From positions 93,040,001 to 93,104,000 of the forward strand of contig JAZHRO010000073.1 of assembly GCA_037157565.1 (NCBI GenBank): a stretch of 64,000 nucleotides of DNA, written 5' to 3'. The notes under the pieces are model-generated. The model worked only from the letters and a program-made list of their open reading frames with translations. It had not been told where the DNA came from and did not search any database. Origin of the DNA: Thalassia testudinum. Lineage: Eukaryota; Streptophyta; Magnoliopsida; Alismatales; Hydrocharitaceae. The stretch's first letter is position 1; every line of letters begins with the position of its first letter. Made by a program: the position numbers and the translations under genes. This document shows positions 46,196-57,456 of this stretch, piece after piece.

Positions 46196-46506
46196 CAGCA
46201 GCAGCAGCTGAAAAGAAAAGGAGAGCACAAGCACTGTAGCAAGTGGCACTTAAGGCATCTGACCCTTGGTGTTAGAATTCCAAAAAGAGAGAGATAGGAA
46301 GACAAAAGAAGAAAGAGAGAAGAAAAGAAGTGACATTTTTATTTTCCTATCTTTAATCTTTTTGTAAAACTGTATATTGTAAATTGTGATTTTCTACGCT
46401 TCTAGAATTAAGTTTTCTCCCTGAGTTCGACCTCGGAGATTTTCTGTATTCGAGTAATAAAATATAATCAAACCGGTGGCAGTTTTACACAAACAACCCT
46501 ACACCA

Positions 46507-48100
46507 AATATTCTCCTTTAGCTTAAAAGACAAAGCCGCTTATTGGTATCGCATGATCGCACGACCTATCATTTCTTGGACCGAACTCGAATATGCATTC
46601 CATAAGAAGCTTTTTCCTATAAGTCGCATTAATGCCCTTAGGAGAGCTATCACTACCTTTACCCAAAACCAAGGAGAACCAATTCATGAAGGGTGGGAGC
46701 ACTTTCATGAATTAGAAAGGAAATGCCCACATTATGACATCCCCCGTTGGCAACTCATGCACATCTTTTACTACAGGTTGAATGAGAGCATTCACAATCT
46801 GGTCAATGCCACTGGTGGAGGGACCTTCATGAATCTCAATGAAGAATCTGCCTCAGAACTGTCTGAAGGGATGGCGGAGACCCGATCAACAATGCATCAA
46901 TGTCTCAATTGACGCGAGGAAACACGTACCAAAATCCGCATCATAAAGGCATTCACGAGATCGAGAACCCGTCCAGATCAAAAAATTTGAAAATTATAGC
47001 TGAGAAACTGGACAAGGACAACATTGTAGCAAAGCATCTCGACGAGGTCTGCAACGCAATAAAGAGTCTTACACCTTTGATCGCTATGCAGAATCCTGCA
47101 CGTTTCCCTGTTTCGTAAATTCCCACGAGGAGGGAATTTGTAAATAATCTGGATTCGAGAGATCCTTCTTCCTTGGGTTTGCTCCTTACTCATTCACCAA
47201 CCCAAGGAGGGACCTTTGTCCCATCATTCCCACCTCTTTCCCCACTTCCTTCTTTTGCAAAAAACAAGCCTTATCCTTATGATTTACATGCCATTCAAGG
47301 ATACAACACAAGATCAAACCCATATTCTAACACCTACAGTCCTAGATTGCAAAGCCACCCTAATTTCTCTTGGTCTGATCATTCCCAAAGACCACAATAT
47401 TCGAATCAAACCTGTCAAAACTCGCAAACGTTGTCATTTTAGCAACAACACACAAGGCCCATTCACGCAAGTACATAGAACTACTCAGGGCCAAATAGAT
47501 ATACGTAGCTTGATCATATTTGACGAGCTATGACTGAGAGTTAGTGACAGAATGTTGAGGCTCTCACTAAAGTCCAACGGTAATGTTCAGCAGAACTGGC
47601 TAATCTTAGGAGCCAAATCACGCAGTTAGCTGAATCTCATCAACTAGAGACCCTTCCATCCCAGCCAGTTCCAAATCCTAGGAACATCCAAAACCCTAGA
47701 TTTAACCCAGGAGGTCAACATTTGACTCAAGGTCAAGCACATTTTGTGAATCAAATTCCCCTGAATCAGAACCAAAACTCGCCCTTTACACCTCTTGATT
47801 ACGAGTATACGAATCAACAATAATCATTTTCAAATCAAATGAATCAATCTTTGTTGCTGAATCCATCTTTCCAGAATCAAGCTTCCACATCTTCTACTTC
47901 TTTGCATACGAGTATTAACTTTATTACAACCCACTGTGGGACTTCCACTAGGGACCCCGTAGACCCACGTTTACAATCCCAAGACCCTAGTACATCTAGA
48001 ACAGCTCTTGTTTCTACACCTGTGAGAGGTGATTCACCTGATCCCACTTTTCCCCCTAATTCCTGTGATCATGGTAATCCCTCAGTGAGCATGTGAGCCT
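46507..48100 (+). pseudogene. Athila A gag, main part
   Basis: After D, gag resumes with SLKDKAAYWY (46512), the capsid core KKLFPISRINALRRAITTFTQ (46600-46660), EGWEHFHELERKCPHYDIP, and YRLN. A low-complexity Pro/Asn/Gln/Ser tail follows (47170-48095) with LANLRSQITQLAESHQLETL near 47596-47650. Stops and frame changes occur near 46912, 47118 and 47530. It would form the virus-like particle shell. Confidence 0.85.
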
Positions 48101-48720
48101 GTGAGCTCTGTGGTACTCTCTGAGCATGTGAGCTCAATTATTTCGAGTACGCTTCCTTTAAAAAAGAAAAATCCAGGATCTCCACTTATTTCTTGTATAA
48201 TTGGGGACTGGTGCTTTGATAGAGCCTTCCTTGATTTAGGAGCATCTATTAACCTTATTCCATCATCTTTGATAGAACATTTTGAAATAGAAAATCTTAA
48301 GCCTACCGATGTCGAATAGATCTATTAGGTCACCAAAGAGAATTTTCGAGGATATCATAGCTAGAGTTCAGGACTTCTACTTTCCAGTGGATGTTATTGT
48401 ACTTGATATGGAAGTACCCAAATGCATTAGAGATACCCCAATTATCTTAGGGAGACCCTTTTTGGCCACTATAATGGCCAACATAGATTGTAAAACAGGA
48501 GAGATGGAATTAAAGTTTGGGGAGATGACACTTAAACTTGATATATTTAGAGCTTCTAGAGGATTGGATTGCAAGTGGATTGAGGAGATGAAATATATTT
48601 ATTTTCTTGGTGATAGGCCTAGTTCCTTAGAACTAGAAGACCTTTCTTTTGATATTATATACCCTCAGGACAAAAACCTGCTATCAGAATCTCTACTCGA
48701 TCTGGAGGTTGAATCACTTG
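48101..48720 (+). pseudogene. Athila A protease
   Basis: ISCIIGDWCFDRAFLDLGAS (48187-48245) holds the catalytic Asp, followed by INLIPSSLIEHF. Near 48312-48318 a short deletion removes the LQLAD part and shifts the frame. The next frame carries NRSIRSPK, DFYFPVDVIVLDME, PIILGRPFLATIMANI (48440-48485) and LKLDIFRASRGLDC. It parallels D at 29690-30060. Confidence 0.87.
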
Positions 48721-49286
48721 ACTCATCTTTATCCTTCTTTGCAGTGGAAAATTCTGCCCTAGACTTTGCTGTTGATCCTACTCCAAAGGTTGAACTCAAA
48801 CCATTGCCTGATACACTTAAATATGTCTATCTCGAATCTGATCAAACCTTTCCTACGATCATTAATTCACATCTTTCTAAATCTCAAGAATTAAAATTGA
48901 TCATGGTTTTGCAAGATCATAAAAAGGCAATCGGGTGGACTTTACACGATCTCACTGGGATTAGCCCAATTATTGTACTCATCGCATCTATATTGAAGAT
49001 GGGGCATGACCTTCTCACGAGGCACAGCAACGACTAAATCAAATCTTAAGGAGGTCATAAAGAAAGAAATAATTAAGTGGCTAGACACTGACATTATATA
49101 TCCTATATCTAATAGCCCTTGGGTGAGTCCAATTCAAGTGGTGCCTAAAAAGGCAGGACTCACCATAACAGGACCGAATCTGGAGAAACCATTCCCAAAT
49201 GAATTGCGAATTCATTGCGGGTTTGCATCGACTATCGTAAACTCAACACAGTTACAAAGGACTACTTTCCTCTGCCATTCAATGAT
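48721..49286 (+). pseudogene. Athila A RT, N-terminal part (split by element B)
   Basis: Visible are LKPLPDTLKYVYLE (48795-48838), KAIGWTLHDLTGISP (48925-48970), KKEIIKWLD (49062-49088), NSPWVSPIQVVPKKAG (49110-49158) and VCIDYRKLN, DYFPLPF (49225-49280). Frame changes lie near 48970 and between 49160 and 49215. B interrupts after 49286, and RT resumes at 59213 with IDQILEKL. Confidence 0.85.
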
Positions 49287-49378
49287 TGATGAGTCGATTT
49301 TCGCTTTCAAAAATGATGATTAAGATGATTTGTCGTATTTCTAAGTGGTGGAAAATCGACAAATCAAAATAATTAATG
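49287..49378 (-). mobile_element. Remnant of the B 3' LTR
   Basis: About 92 bp matching 57457-57548 at the U5 end, including ATTAAGATGATTT and AAGTGGTGGAAAATCGAC. The remaining 1.66 kb of this LTR is deleted. Confidence 0.85.
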
Positions 49379-49470
49379 TATTCAGATGTGCTGTGGTCAG
49401 GTGTGCTGTGGATTAGGATAGCTGGATTAGGATAGCTGAATTCAGGTGTGCTGTGGTCAGAAGCACACCC
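49379..49470. repeat. Deletion junction with short scrambled repeats
   Basis: Between the B LTR remnant and the C pol linker are repeated short units: TTCAG(A/G)TGTGCTGTGGTCAG at 49380 and 49440, an extra AGGTGTGCTGTGG, and GGATTAGGATAGCT twice (49411-49438). This looks like filler DNA copied during end-joining repair. Confidence 0.7.
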
Positions 49471-50139
49471 TAAACAATCAGATCCTCGAGGAGATATGTG
49501 TAGTGCAGTGGTCTCAGTCCTGTGTGGATCCAGGTCTAAGAACCCTGATAGTGTAGACGAGTGACACATTGGGTCGTCACAAAGGAGCCCAATGTTACCA
49601 CAGTATACCGCATCCTTGTCTTCACCATCCTCCTCTATTCGATCGCAATCGAAGTTCTTTGCTGCCCTGAATATGTCAAGTCGAAGTCACTAATTGCCTA
49701 GGGCTATCTCCATACACCCGGATGCACAATCAATGTTCGCTTGGGTTGTCGCCAGAAATGGGCAACCCAAAATAATTGGTGCATCTTGGAGATTATGAGG
49801 AACTTCCATATCAAGAATGAAAAAGTCTGCGGGAAAGCAAAACCCGTGGACTTTCACGATCACATTCTCGACCACCCCCCTCGGTGTTTTGACTAATCTG
49901 TCAGCCAGTTGATTCATGACCAAGGTGGGCTTCAACTCCCCAAATCGAAATCGATCAAATACGGTAGTGGGAGTTAGGTTGATGGATGAACCCAGATCTA
50001 GAAGGGCCCGATCAAATGGAGAATCTTGCAAAAAGCAAGATATGAGTGAGGTACTAGGGTCTTTCTTTTTCAGTGGCAAGTCGGCTAGAATCACGGTGCT
50101 AGCCTCTTTCGATAGTACCGCCTGTCGTCTAATTCTCGG
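49471..50139 (-). pseudogene. Element C protease and pol linker (Athila type)
   Basis: The minus strand encodes SLISCFLQDSPFDRALLDLG (near 50045-49990) with the catalytic Asp, SINLTPTTVF, MNQLADRLVKTPRGVVENVI, GFCFPADFFILDME, PIILGCPFLATTQANIDC and the start of the linker (LDIFRAAKNFDCDRIEE, near 49665-49615). A stop lies near 49690. RT, RNase H and integrase are absent through the deletion. Confidence 0.85.
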
Positions 50140-52253
50140 CTATCGCTTCGGGGTACAATAGTCCTTGAAGAACCTAGTGACAGTGGGAATGTGATCAATT
50201 GCCTTAAGGAGGGGGACCTGAATATGTGCTTCCTTGAACAACAATTTTAGGTCCTCAAAATTCCGCATGTCCTTTTTTCGTACTTCATTTCGTGTCAGAG
50301 CCTCAGTAAAAGGGACGGGAATCTCAGGGTTGAGTGGCCTCTTACCCTTATCTACCGCAGGTGGCTCCTGAGATGGAGTCGTTACCGCCTGTGGCAAAGG
50401 GTGGGAAAAATCAGGACCTACATGCCGAAGTGGTGGGTCGAATGTCTTTCTTCCGCTCCTCAAAGAGAGCATGTGCATCAGCTTACTGTATATGAGGTGG
50501 TGGGGGAGCGGAAGGGGCAGAATATGCAGGGTTATGCAAAGGCGGCTGGCCTTGCGCGTACCCGGCTGGTGCAAGAGGTGCCTATAGTATGGCGTGTGCC
50601 TGTCCCTATGGTGCTTGAAACCTACGCGAGGCGCCTTGGTTTTGCACATATCGAGGATTCGGGATGGGTTGGGTGGGCAAGGCTCCCTGAGTCCTATGCT
50701 CTTGCAGCAGTTGGTTCTGCATGTTCTGTATAGTCTGTATCTAGTCAACCATTGCCTTCATAATCTGCAAGCTATCCTGTGTGGATTTCCTCATTGATTC
50801 TTGCAGCTCCTCTTTTAGTGCCTCCAAAGGGTCAGCCTGCTTTGGAGGGTGACTGGTAGCTTGGTGCAGCGGCTGGTATAGAGAACGGGGTTGCTACTGC
50901 TGAGACAGGAATGGCTGCTACCTAGGTACATGTTTTGCGCATTCCCGTATTGCCTGGTATGGTAGTGTGGATCTTGATGTGGTCTTTGTGAATTACCAGA
51001 CCATGAGAAGTTCGGATGCTAGCGCCAACCAGGGTTATATGACTTTGAATACAGGTTATTACTGTCATATAGTTGGATAGCATTGACGTCCTCGTAGGCC
51101 GAAGATGTCTGAGACATATATCTGTCAAGGAGATACGCATTGTAATCTGCGGGTGGTGCATAACCCTGGTTGTAAGGTGCCAGATCTGGATTATTTACGG
51201 GATCCTGATATGCGGGATCTCGTAAATACGGAGAAGATGCATCTCGAGTGAGTAGATTAACTTGAGCAGGAGGGGCTCAGGATGCATAGGAGGGTCTTAA
51301 GGCGGCAAAGCTCAAGTCAGATTGACCTGACTGATCTGGTCAATCTTTTTCTCGATTAGATTTATTCTATCCAGCACCTTGACGGTGATATCCATGTCGG
51401 CTCGAATAGACTCGGCGTGAGCCTCGTGGACACCAACCCGCTACTGACCAGACTGCTGGAACAAGTTCATGGATGCAGCATTCATCGAGTTCTCCGCTAA
51501 AGATTCGAATAGCTCAAATGCATTGTTCTCGTCTTTTGCGACGAAATTCCCGCCACTAGATGCATCGGCCAGATAGCGATGTGTGTCATCCAGCCCATGG
51601 TAAAAGATCTGAGCCAAGTGCCATCTAGGTATACCATGGTGCGAGCATTTCTAGAGAAGGTCGTGAAATCTGTCCCAAGCTTCATGTAACTTCTCCCCAG
51701 CTCCCTGGGAGAAAGTCGTGATTGCGCGTCGCATTCCGTTTGTTCGACCGATTGGGAAGAATTTTTGCAGGAATTCACATCGTAATTCCAGCCAGGTTCC
51801 AATTGGCTTCCTAATGGTCTTGAACCAGTATGAAGCTTTGTCCCTTAGAGAAAATGGGAAGAGCTTCATTAGAACAATCCCAAGATCAATATTCCTGGGT
51901 CAAATCATTTCAACGAGTCGACTCTGGTCCTTAAGGTGCTAGAACGGATCTTCGTTTGAGTTCCCATAGAAGTGAGTGCTGATCAACCCAATCACATTGA
52001 GCTTGAGCTCAAACGCATCTCCACCTGCGGGAATTCTGACTAGTGGTGCGACGATTTATGCGGCTGGGTCGTAGAAATCTCGCAGTTGTTCTCCTCGCGG
52101 TGGGTGCTGCATCCTGTCAAGCACCATTAAGATGCAATCCATGCTCTGTCGATGCCGCTCCTCGAATTCGACTATGCGGGCTTCTAGATGAGCCATCGAG
52201 TATAAATTCTCAATATCCTGACCCGGTCTAAGTCCAGGTCCAGGATTAGCCAT
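50140..52253 (-). pseudogene. Element C gag (Athila type), broken
   Basis: The likely start is MANPGPGLR at 52253. The capsid core is KLFPFSLRDKASYWFKTI (51865-51810), KFFPIGRTNGMRRAITTFSQ (51760-51705) and LHEAWDRFHDLL (51690-51655). A frame change follows. The middle (51500-50760) is low-complexity, and the C-terminal spacer near 50230-50160 has HIQVPLLKAIDHIPTVTRFF, matching the D spacer before protease. Confidence 0.82.
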
Positions 52254-53796
52254 GGTGGCTACAAGACTGGAAGAAGTGAGGGGGAAGATGGTCACGATGA
52301 GGTGACTCGCCACCTTGGGAGTGGCTCCCAAGGTCCAACCAAGTGAGGTCTAAGTGACCTCCATCCTCGCATACACCACCCAACCCCTGGGCTAGTGTAG
52401 CCAAGCAAGACAAGGCAAAAGCCCTGTCAATCAAGTGGTCCTTATGGATCAGATGACCAGATTTTTCATTTTAGGTTTTAATTCCTAATGAAATTCGTCG
52501 TACAACCAACTGAAAGTGATTCCCGCCTCTTCACTAACCCAGCCAAGAGGTTGAAAACGCCCAGTAGTACGACAACGAATTTGGGTTTTATTTCGTGTTT
52601 TAAAATTTATTTTAGCCCATTTTCTTCAGAGGGGTTTTCCCTTGGTGAGTAGCCCACAAGGTGACCTAACTCACCGGCTAAGTGCTAGACTTGATTAAGT
52701 CTAGGTTAGCCCAAGTCTGGTCGCTAAGTTGTAGCCCTAAAGATTTACCCTAAGGTTCATGCACTTCTAGGGTTTTGTTCTATTTCAGCAGACCACAAAA
52801 GTAAGGTTCGTTCTCTGACAACAATTGGAATCCAATTAACTTGAAATTTGGCTAGAAGACTCCTTTTCCAATTATCCTTTCAGAGAATATTTTTTTGGAA
52901 TTTTTTTACTATTTCAACCAAATTTTTAGGGATTTTTTAATGTCAGGAGGTCAAATCTGGAATTTTGACCCCTGGTCATTTTTTCACTTTGAAACAGTAT
53001 CAATTGACCTTTAAAAATTCAGAAAAAATATGGAAAATAAAGCCAATGAGATCATCTTTCAAACCTCACCATTTTTAGTCAAAACATATTCGTGGATTGC
53101 TCGAAATTGCTTTTTGAAATTTGAAAATTTTCGAATCTGGATCAGTCTGACCCCTTGCACTTCGTGAATTTTTAAAAAGTTTATACTGGGAAGTTCTTCA
53201 AATGAACGGTGTCATTTGAAAGATGGTTTGAAAATGAAGGTTTGGCCTGAATTTTAGAATTTTTTGCTTACTAATGTTTTGGCAATCGAATTTTTAAATT
53301 AGACTTCGAAATCTGGCCGAAAATCAGAAGATGGTGAAAAAGCTTTTAAAGAGGGTTTGGGATTGAAATCCAAGCTTTCCATCAAAAATATTTTTTTTTG
53401 AAAACTTTTGCAAGTTTTTTTTTCAAAAAGAATTTTTTTTTCTTTCGAAGGGTTTTCAAAAAAATATTTTTTTTTTGCTTTTTTTTTCAAACTAGCCTAG
53501 GATTCAGAAGAAACCTAGTCTAGATTTTTTTGACAATTTTTTTTATTTTTTTCTTTTTCAAAAAAATGAATAAATAAATTTTTTTCCAAAAGAAATTACA
53601 TAAAATAAATCTACTCCTAAGGTTCAAAGGAAAACCTAATCTGAAAAGGAGATGATGTGCACCTGGATTTGTTTTCCGCACTCGTGTGCGCAGATCCTGT
53701 TCTTTTTCCGTGTTGTCCTGCACACCCAGAAACAAAGTAGAGGCAAATTTGTCAACGATAGATTAGAAGATCGAAATTAAAGAAAATGACGTTGCC
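52254..53796 (-). other. Leader of element C
   Basis: About 1.5 kb between PBS and gag. It has long homopolymer-rich parts (53380-53600, runs of A and T on both strands) and no supported gene. Confidence 0.7.
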
Positions 53797-53814
53797 TCCC
53801 CAGCAACGGTGCCA
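53797..53814 (-). promoter_or_regulatory. Primer-binding site of C (tRNA-Asp variant)
   Basis: The minus strand reads TGGCACCGTTGCTGGGGA, the Asp-type site with two transitions at CpG positions relative to E. Five bases separate it from the LTR. Confidence 0.85.
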
Positions 53815-53819
53815 TTTTT

Positions 53820-56266
53820 TGATAATCGTAGAATGCGTTTTGATAGGAAAACGTCGTAGTATAGTGTGCAATATGATCAAAGATATTTAATAAAAGAAAC
53901 GAGACTTGAGTCTCGGTCGTTCGTCTCTAGGAGGTGTTTGCCTTAATTTTTAATTCGATCTTTTACCACTCTACTTTGTTTAAAATCTCACGCCGATTTC
54001 CAGTCTTCTGATTAAGATTTTACCACTTCTATTATGAACCCTAATCATGTGCGCATGTGTTAAATAGATCACAAAGGTGAAAGTGTGAGTTTCTGTGCGC
54101 ACGATTCTAGTGAGGTGGTGACTATTTACAGAAAATGCGTCTATAGTCAGATTTTCTATATTTTCCGAAAATGACATGCTTGTTGCAAAATATCATAAAT
54201 TAAAAATAGGCAACATTAATCACACAAAAGATATTGCAATGAGCTTATGATGATTCTCAACACATAGACATATATATATATAGAAAATATATTTTTCATT
54301 CATTCATTTGGAGAGTGTTCACAACATGAACTTGTAGAGAAAAGCTTGTACATGAATGCTTAAAAATATAGATCTAGATATCAAAAAACGATCGCATACA
54401 AGAATCTACGGTGGGATTTTGCATGCAACATGGGGGGAGAATAAGGACTACACTACTAAGCAATAAATAAAAGCAGTAGATGTAAAGAGCTAGCTACTAA
54501 TCTATCAGAAGTGAGGGCATTCGGAGGTGGTCTCCGATGGCCTTGGAGTGGTAGAGAGGAGAATGAGGGGCGGCCAATGGAGCTTAGGCTGGCCCTTAGA
54601 GAGAGGTTGGAAAAGTGATCCAGCATCCCGACATGGTGTCCTTCATGGTGGTGCTCAGCTCGTGGAGATGGAGTGGAGAGGGTGGCGACTAGCCAAAGTG
54701 GAGGTGGATGGAGCCAAGCAAGTATTGACAAAAAATGGATTGAAGCCAATGAATGTGGATGGGTGCAAATGGCCACCCCTTAGGTCTTTTTATAGACCTA
54801 AGGGATTCTCTCTAGAGAAGTGTGGAACTCTCTAGAGAGAGCCCAAGAGTGGCCGGCCAAGTGGTTTTGAGATCCAAAAAATGTGGATCTCAATTTGAAT
54901 GCCTCTTGGTTGCTAAATTTGGCAACCAAGAGTGGTGCCACTTGGAGAGAGTTCTAGAGAACTCTAGATGTGTGAAAGTGTGTGAATGGGTGTGTGTGTG
55001 TGTGTGTGTGTGGTCGTGCCCTATGTGGCTAGGTGGTTTAGGTTAGGTCCTAAGGGGTTTAGGTAGGTGTATGCTTTGAATTAGGGTTACAAACCCTAAT
55101 TGCTAAGGGGAAATTGCAATTAAGCTTAACCTAAGTTTAATTGAATGAGTGTGAACCTAATTGAGAGTGAAATAACTCAATTAGGTTGGGTTTACGTCAA
55201 TTGGACTCTCACTAAGTCCAATTGAATTTGTGCAGGTTGAGATCTAAGCTTAATTGGACTTAATGAGTCCAATTGACCTAGGTGATGGTAATTGACTTTG
55301 ATCTAAGTTAATTGGGTTTGGTGAGGACCTAATTAGGTCCTTAGGTAGGTCTAAAGGTGATGTGCTAGGGTTAGGACACCTTAATCTAGGTTCTTATGGG
55401 GTTGGGATTAGTTCTAGGGAGCTAGAAATCCAAGATCAAGGCTTGAATCTCAAAGCAGGAACTAAAGACCAGTTCCAGACGTCCAAAAATATGATCAGAC
55501 GACTTATACTCAAAATTTAGAAGTCCAAACTTCAGTTCTGGACGTCCAATCTGAGTCAGAGGGAAATCTAGGTTCTGTTTTGGGTATTCTATAGAAATTG
55601 GATGTTTGACAAAGTGTCTGGACGTCCAATAACACTGCAGTAGTGGGTTTGAGGTGTGAGGGAGTTGGCTAAGGGTTCTGGACGTCCTATAACTTATCTG
55701 GACGTCCAGATAAGGGTTGGAACTAGGGTTTTAGGGCTTCCTAGGGTGTTGTGACCTAATCTAAGGTGGCCAAGGCTTGGGGGAAGTCTCTAGGCTATCT
55801 GGACGTCCAGATAAGGGTTGGAACTAGGGTTTTAGGGCTTCCTAGGGTGTTGTGACCTAATCTAAGGTGGCCAAGGCTTGGGGGAAGTCTCTAGGCTATC
55901 CTAGGGCTAGGATGGACCTAAGCACTTCACATTTTACTAGTTTATTCCAACTTAATAGAATAGCAAACCTTAACTCCCTTACATCATTATTCCTACATTT
56001 AATCTAAGCCTTCTGCTCCAGCTCTGTTGCAACACTTGTTATTCCTGATCCAGCTTTAGATCCTGCTCTAGATCCAGCTCCTGATCAGCTTATTGCCTGT
56101 AATTGACATAATACACTTAATCAGCACATTATATCATTATTTTATGCATAGCTAAAGGAAAGCGGTAAAGATGTAGATAATGCTTATGCATGCATGAATA
56201 ACACTAACTTATGCTAAGTCCTAGCTTAATCTAGGTCAGTTAAGACCTATGATTGCTGCACAATCA
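53820..56266 (-). mobile_element. 5' LTR of element C
   Basis: The 2447-bp LTR on the minus strand starts TGATTGTGCAGC (56266) and ends CGATTATCA (53820). It is inserted in B's gag (frame up to 56279-56692). A minus-strand TATA box TCTATAAAAAG lies near 54787-54797. A (GT)n run is at about 54990-55012. U3 holds six exact GACGTC cores (55478-55807), a CAATT/AATTG-dense part (55095-55345) and a 101-bp tandem duplication. The partner LTR and target duplication are lost. Confidence 0.82.
55696..55897. repeat. 101-bp perfect tandem duplication in the C LTR
   Basis: Units 55696-55796 and 55797-55897 look identical base for base. Each unit begins ATCTGGACGTCCAGAT, itself a palindrome around GACGTC. 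The identity implies a recent duplication. Confidence 0.9.
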
Positions 56267-56692
56267 CCTCCTAAAGTGATTACTTTTGTTCATGGGGATG
56301 TACTTTTTCAGAAACTCCTTCAAGGCATCTCAAGTGTTAATATCATCTAGGGTATGATACCAATACTTGGCCTTGTCCTTGAGGGAGAAACGAAAGAGGA
56401 TCCGTACTTGGGCATCATCAATAATGCCCTGCAGCTTCACCGTGGAACATACCTCGGTGAATTCCTCTACATGCCTGTAGGGGTCTTCCCTAGCAATACC
56501 ATAAAAGGATGGCAGCAAGGATATGGTACTACTTTTGATCTCATAAGGATTGTCCCCTCCAGGTCTACGTAGTGCAGTGCCAGCTTGATTGGTCGAAATG
56601 AAATATTCCTTAAGGCTCCTTTGATTGCAAGAGATATAAGTGTGCGTATACCGTAAAAGATTTTGAATTTTGAATTTTGAAACGCACAACAA
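56267..56692 (-). pseudogene. Element B gag fragment
   Basis: The minus strand reads ISLLPSFYGIAREDPYRHVE (near 56535-56475), the Athila gag start, then FSLKDKAKYWYHTLDDINT (56390-56335) and FLKKYIPMNKSNHFRR (56320-56270). The C LTR interrupts it. The rest of B gag is missing because of the deletion. Confidence 0.85.
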
Positions 56693-57436
56693 GTTTTCAG
56701 CTCAAGTTCTTGGTTTTTAGTGTTCCTCCTTAACTTAAAGACCTTTTGCAAGAAAATATGTGACCACTTGTTAGATTTTTTTTAATACAATTAGGTGGTC
56801 TTGCAATTAAATCTAGATGCAAATGCGTGAACAAGATAGAATGCAAGGAAAAGAAAACGTACCTTGCCTCTAGCAATCTTCAATTAAATGCACGCAAATG
56901 CAAAATAAAATCTAAAGGCTACTTATTCACACCTAAATGGTCGTCCTAAGGCAAGCAGCTCGTGTTTTTGTTTTTGTTCTTTTTTTAGCTACTTATGCAC
57001 AATCAAGTAAAATAAAATCAATCAACAAAATAAAGTAAAAATCTAAGTCTAAATAAATGGGAACAAACTCGCACAAAAATTACCCAACACGTGCCTAAAA
57101 GAAAGTCAGGGAACAAACCCCTAAAATGTACCCCTGAACAAGGGTCCCAAATAATGAATGCAAGAAATCCTAAAGTCTAGGATTATCTAAATGCAAAAGT
57201 AGAAAATAAAGATGATCTCTTTTTTTTTTAATTCTTCTCCTTGGGTTGGTGGCATCAAGGTCCATCAAGATGCGAAGCTCAGTCTCTCCTCCAAGTGGTT
57301 GAAACAAGCTCCACCACGGAGTTGCTGAAGTCGGTGTGACGTACCTCACACCAAATCAGATAAAATAGGTTAAATATACCTCAATTTAAATCAACATGAA
57401 CAAATGAATGAATGCAATTTTATTAAGCCTGTTACA
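56693..57436 (-). other. Leader of element B
   Basis: Noncoding DNA between gag and PBS, AT-rich, with T/A runs near 57220. No gene is seen. Confidence 0.7.
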
Positions 57437-57454
57437 TCCCCAGCAACGGTGCCA
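57437..57454 (-). promoter_or_regulatory. Primer-binding site of B (tRNA-Asp variant)
   Basis: The minus strand reads TGGCACCGTTGCTGGGGA, identical to the C site and two bases different from E. The LTR end is two bases away. Confidence 0.85.
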
Positions 57455-57456
57455 TT

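Larger units (their letters stand above)
24375..46506 (+). mobile_element. Composite Athila element D (with nested E, F and M)
   Basis: The element runs from LTR start TGATGAGAACC to LTR end CCTACACCA and is flanked by a perfect AATAT duplication (24370-24374, 46507-46511). It interrupts the gag frame of A. It spans 22,132 bp; taking out E, F and M with their duplications leaves about 11.1 kb, a normal Athila size. Order: damaged 5' LTR, gag remnant (split by F), protease, [E], RT, RNase H, integrase, 3' noncoding region, polypurine tract, 3' LTR (split by M). All reading frames are broken. Confidence 0.92.
42437..46506 (+). mobile_element. 3' LTR of D (split by solo LTR M)
   Basis: Without M and its duplication the LTR is about 2.66 kb, close to solo LTR G (2762 bp). 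It has a TATA box CTATTTAAAG (43326-43335), the TAGTCCCACC/GGGGTGAGGTCCCTC block (44230-44325) shared with G, and a purine-rich segment (44560-44790). Its end CCTACACCA abuts the target duplication. GACGTC is decayed here (GGCATCTGACCC near 46255), whereas the inverted 5' copy keeps GACGTC at 26301. Confidence 0.9.
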
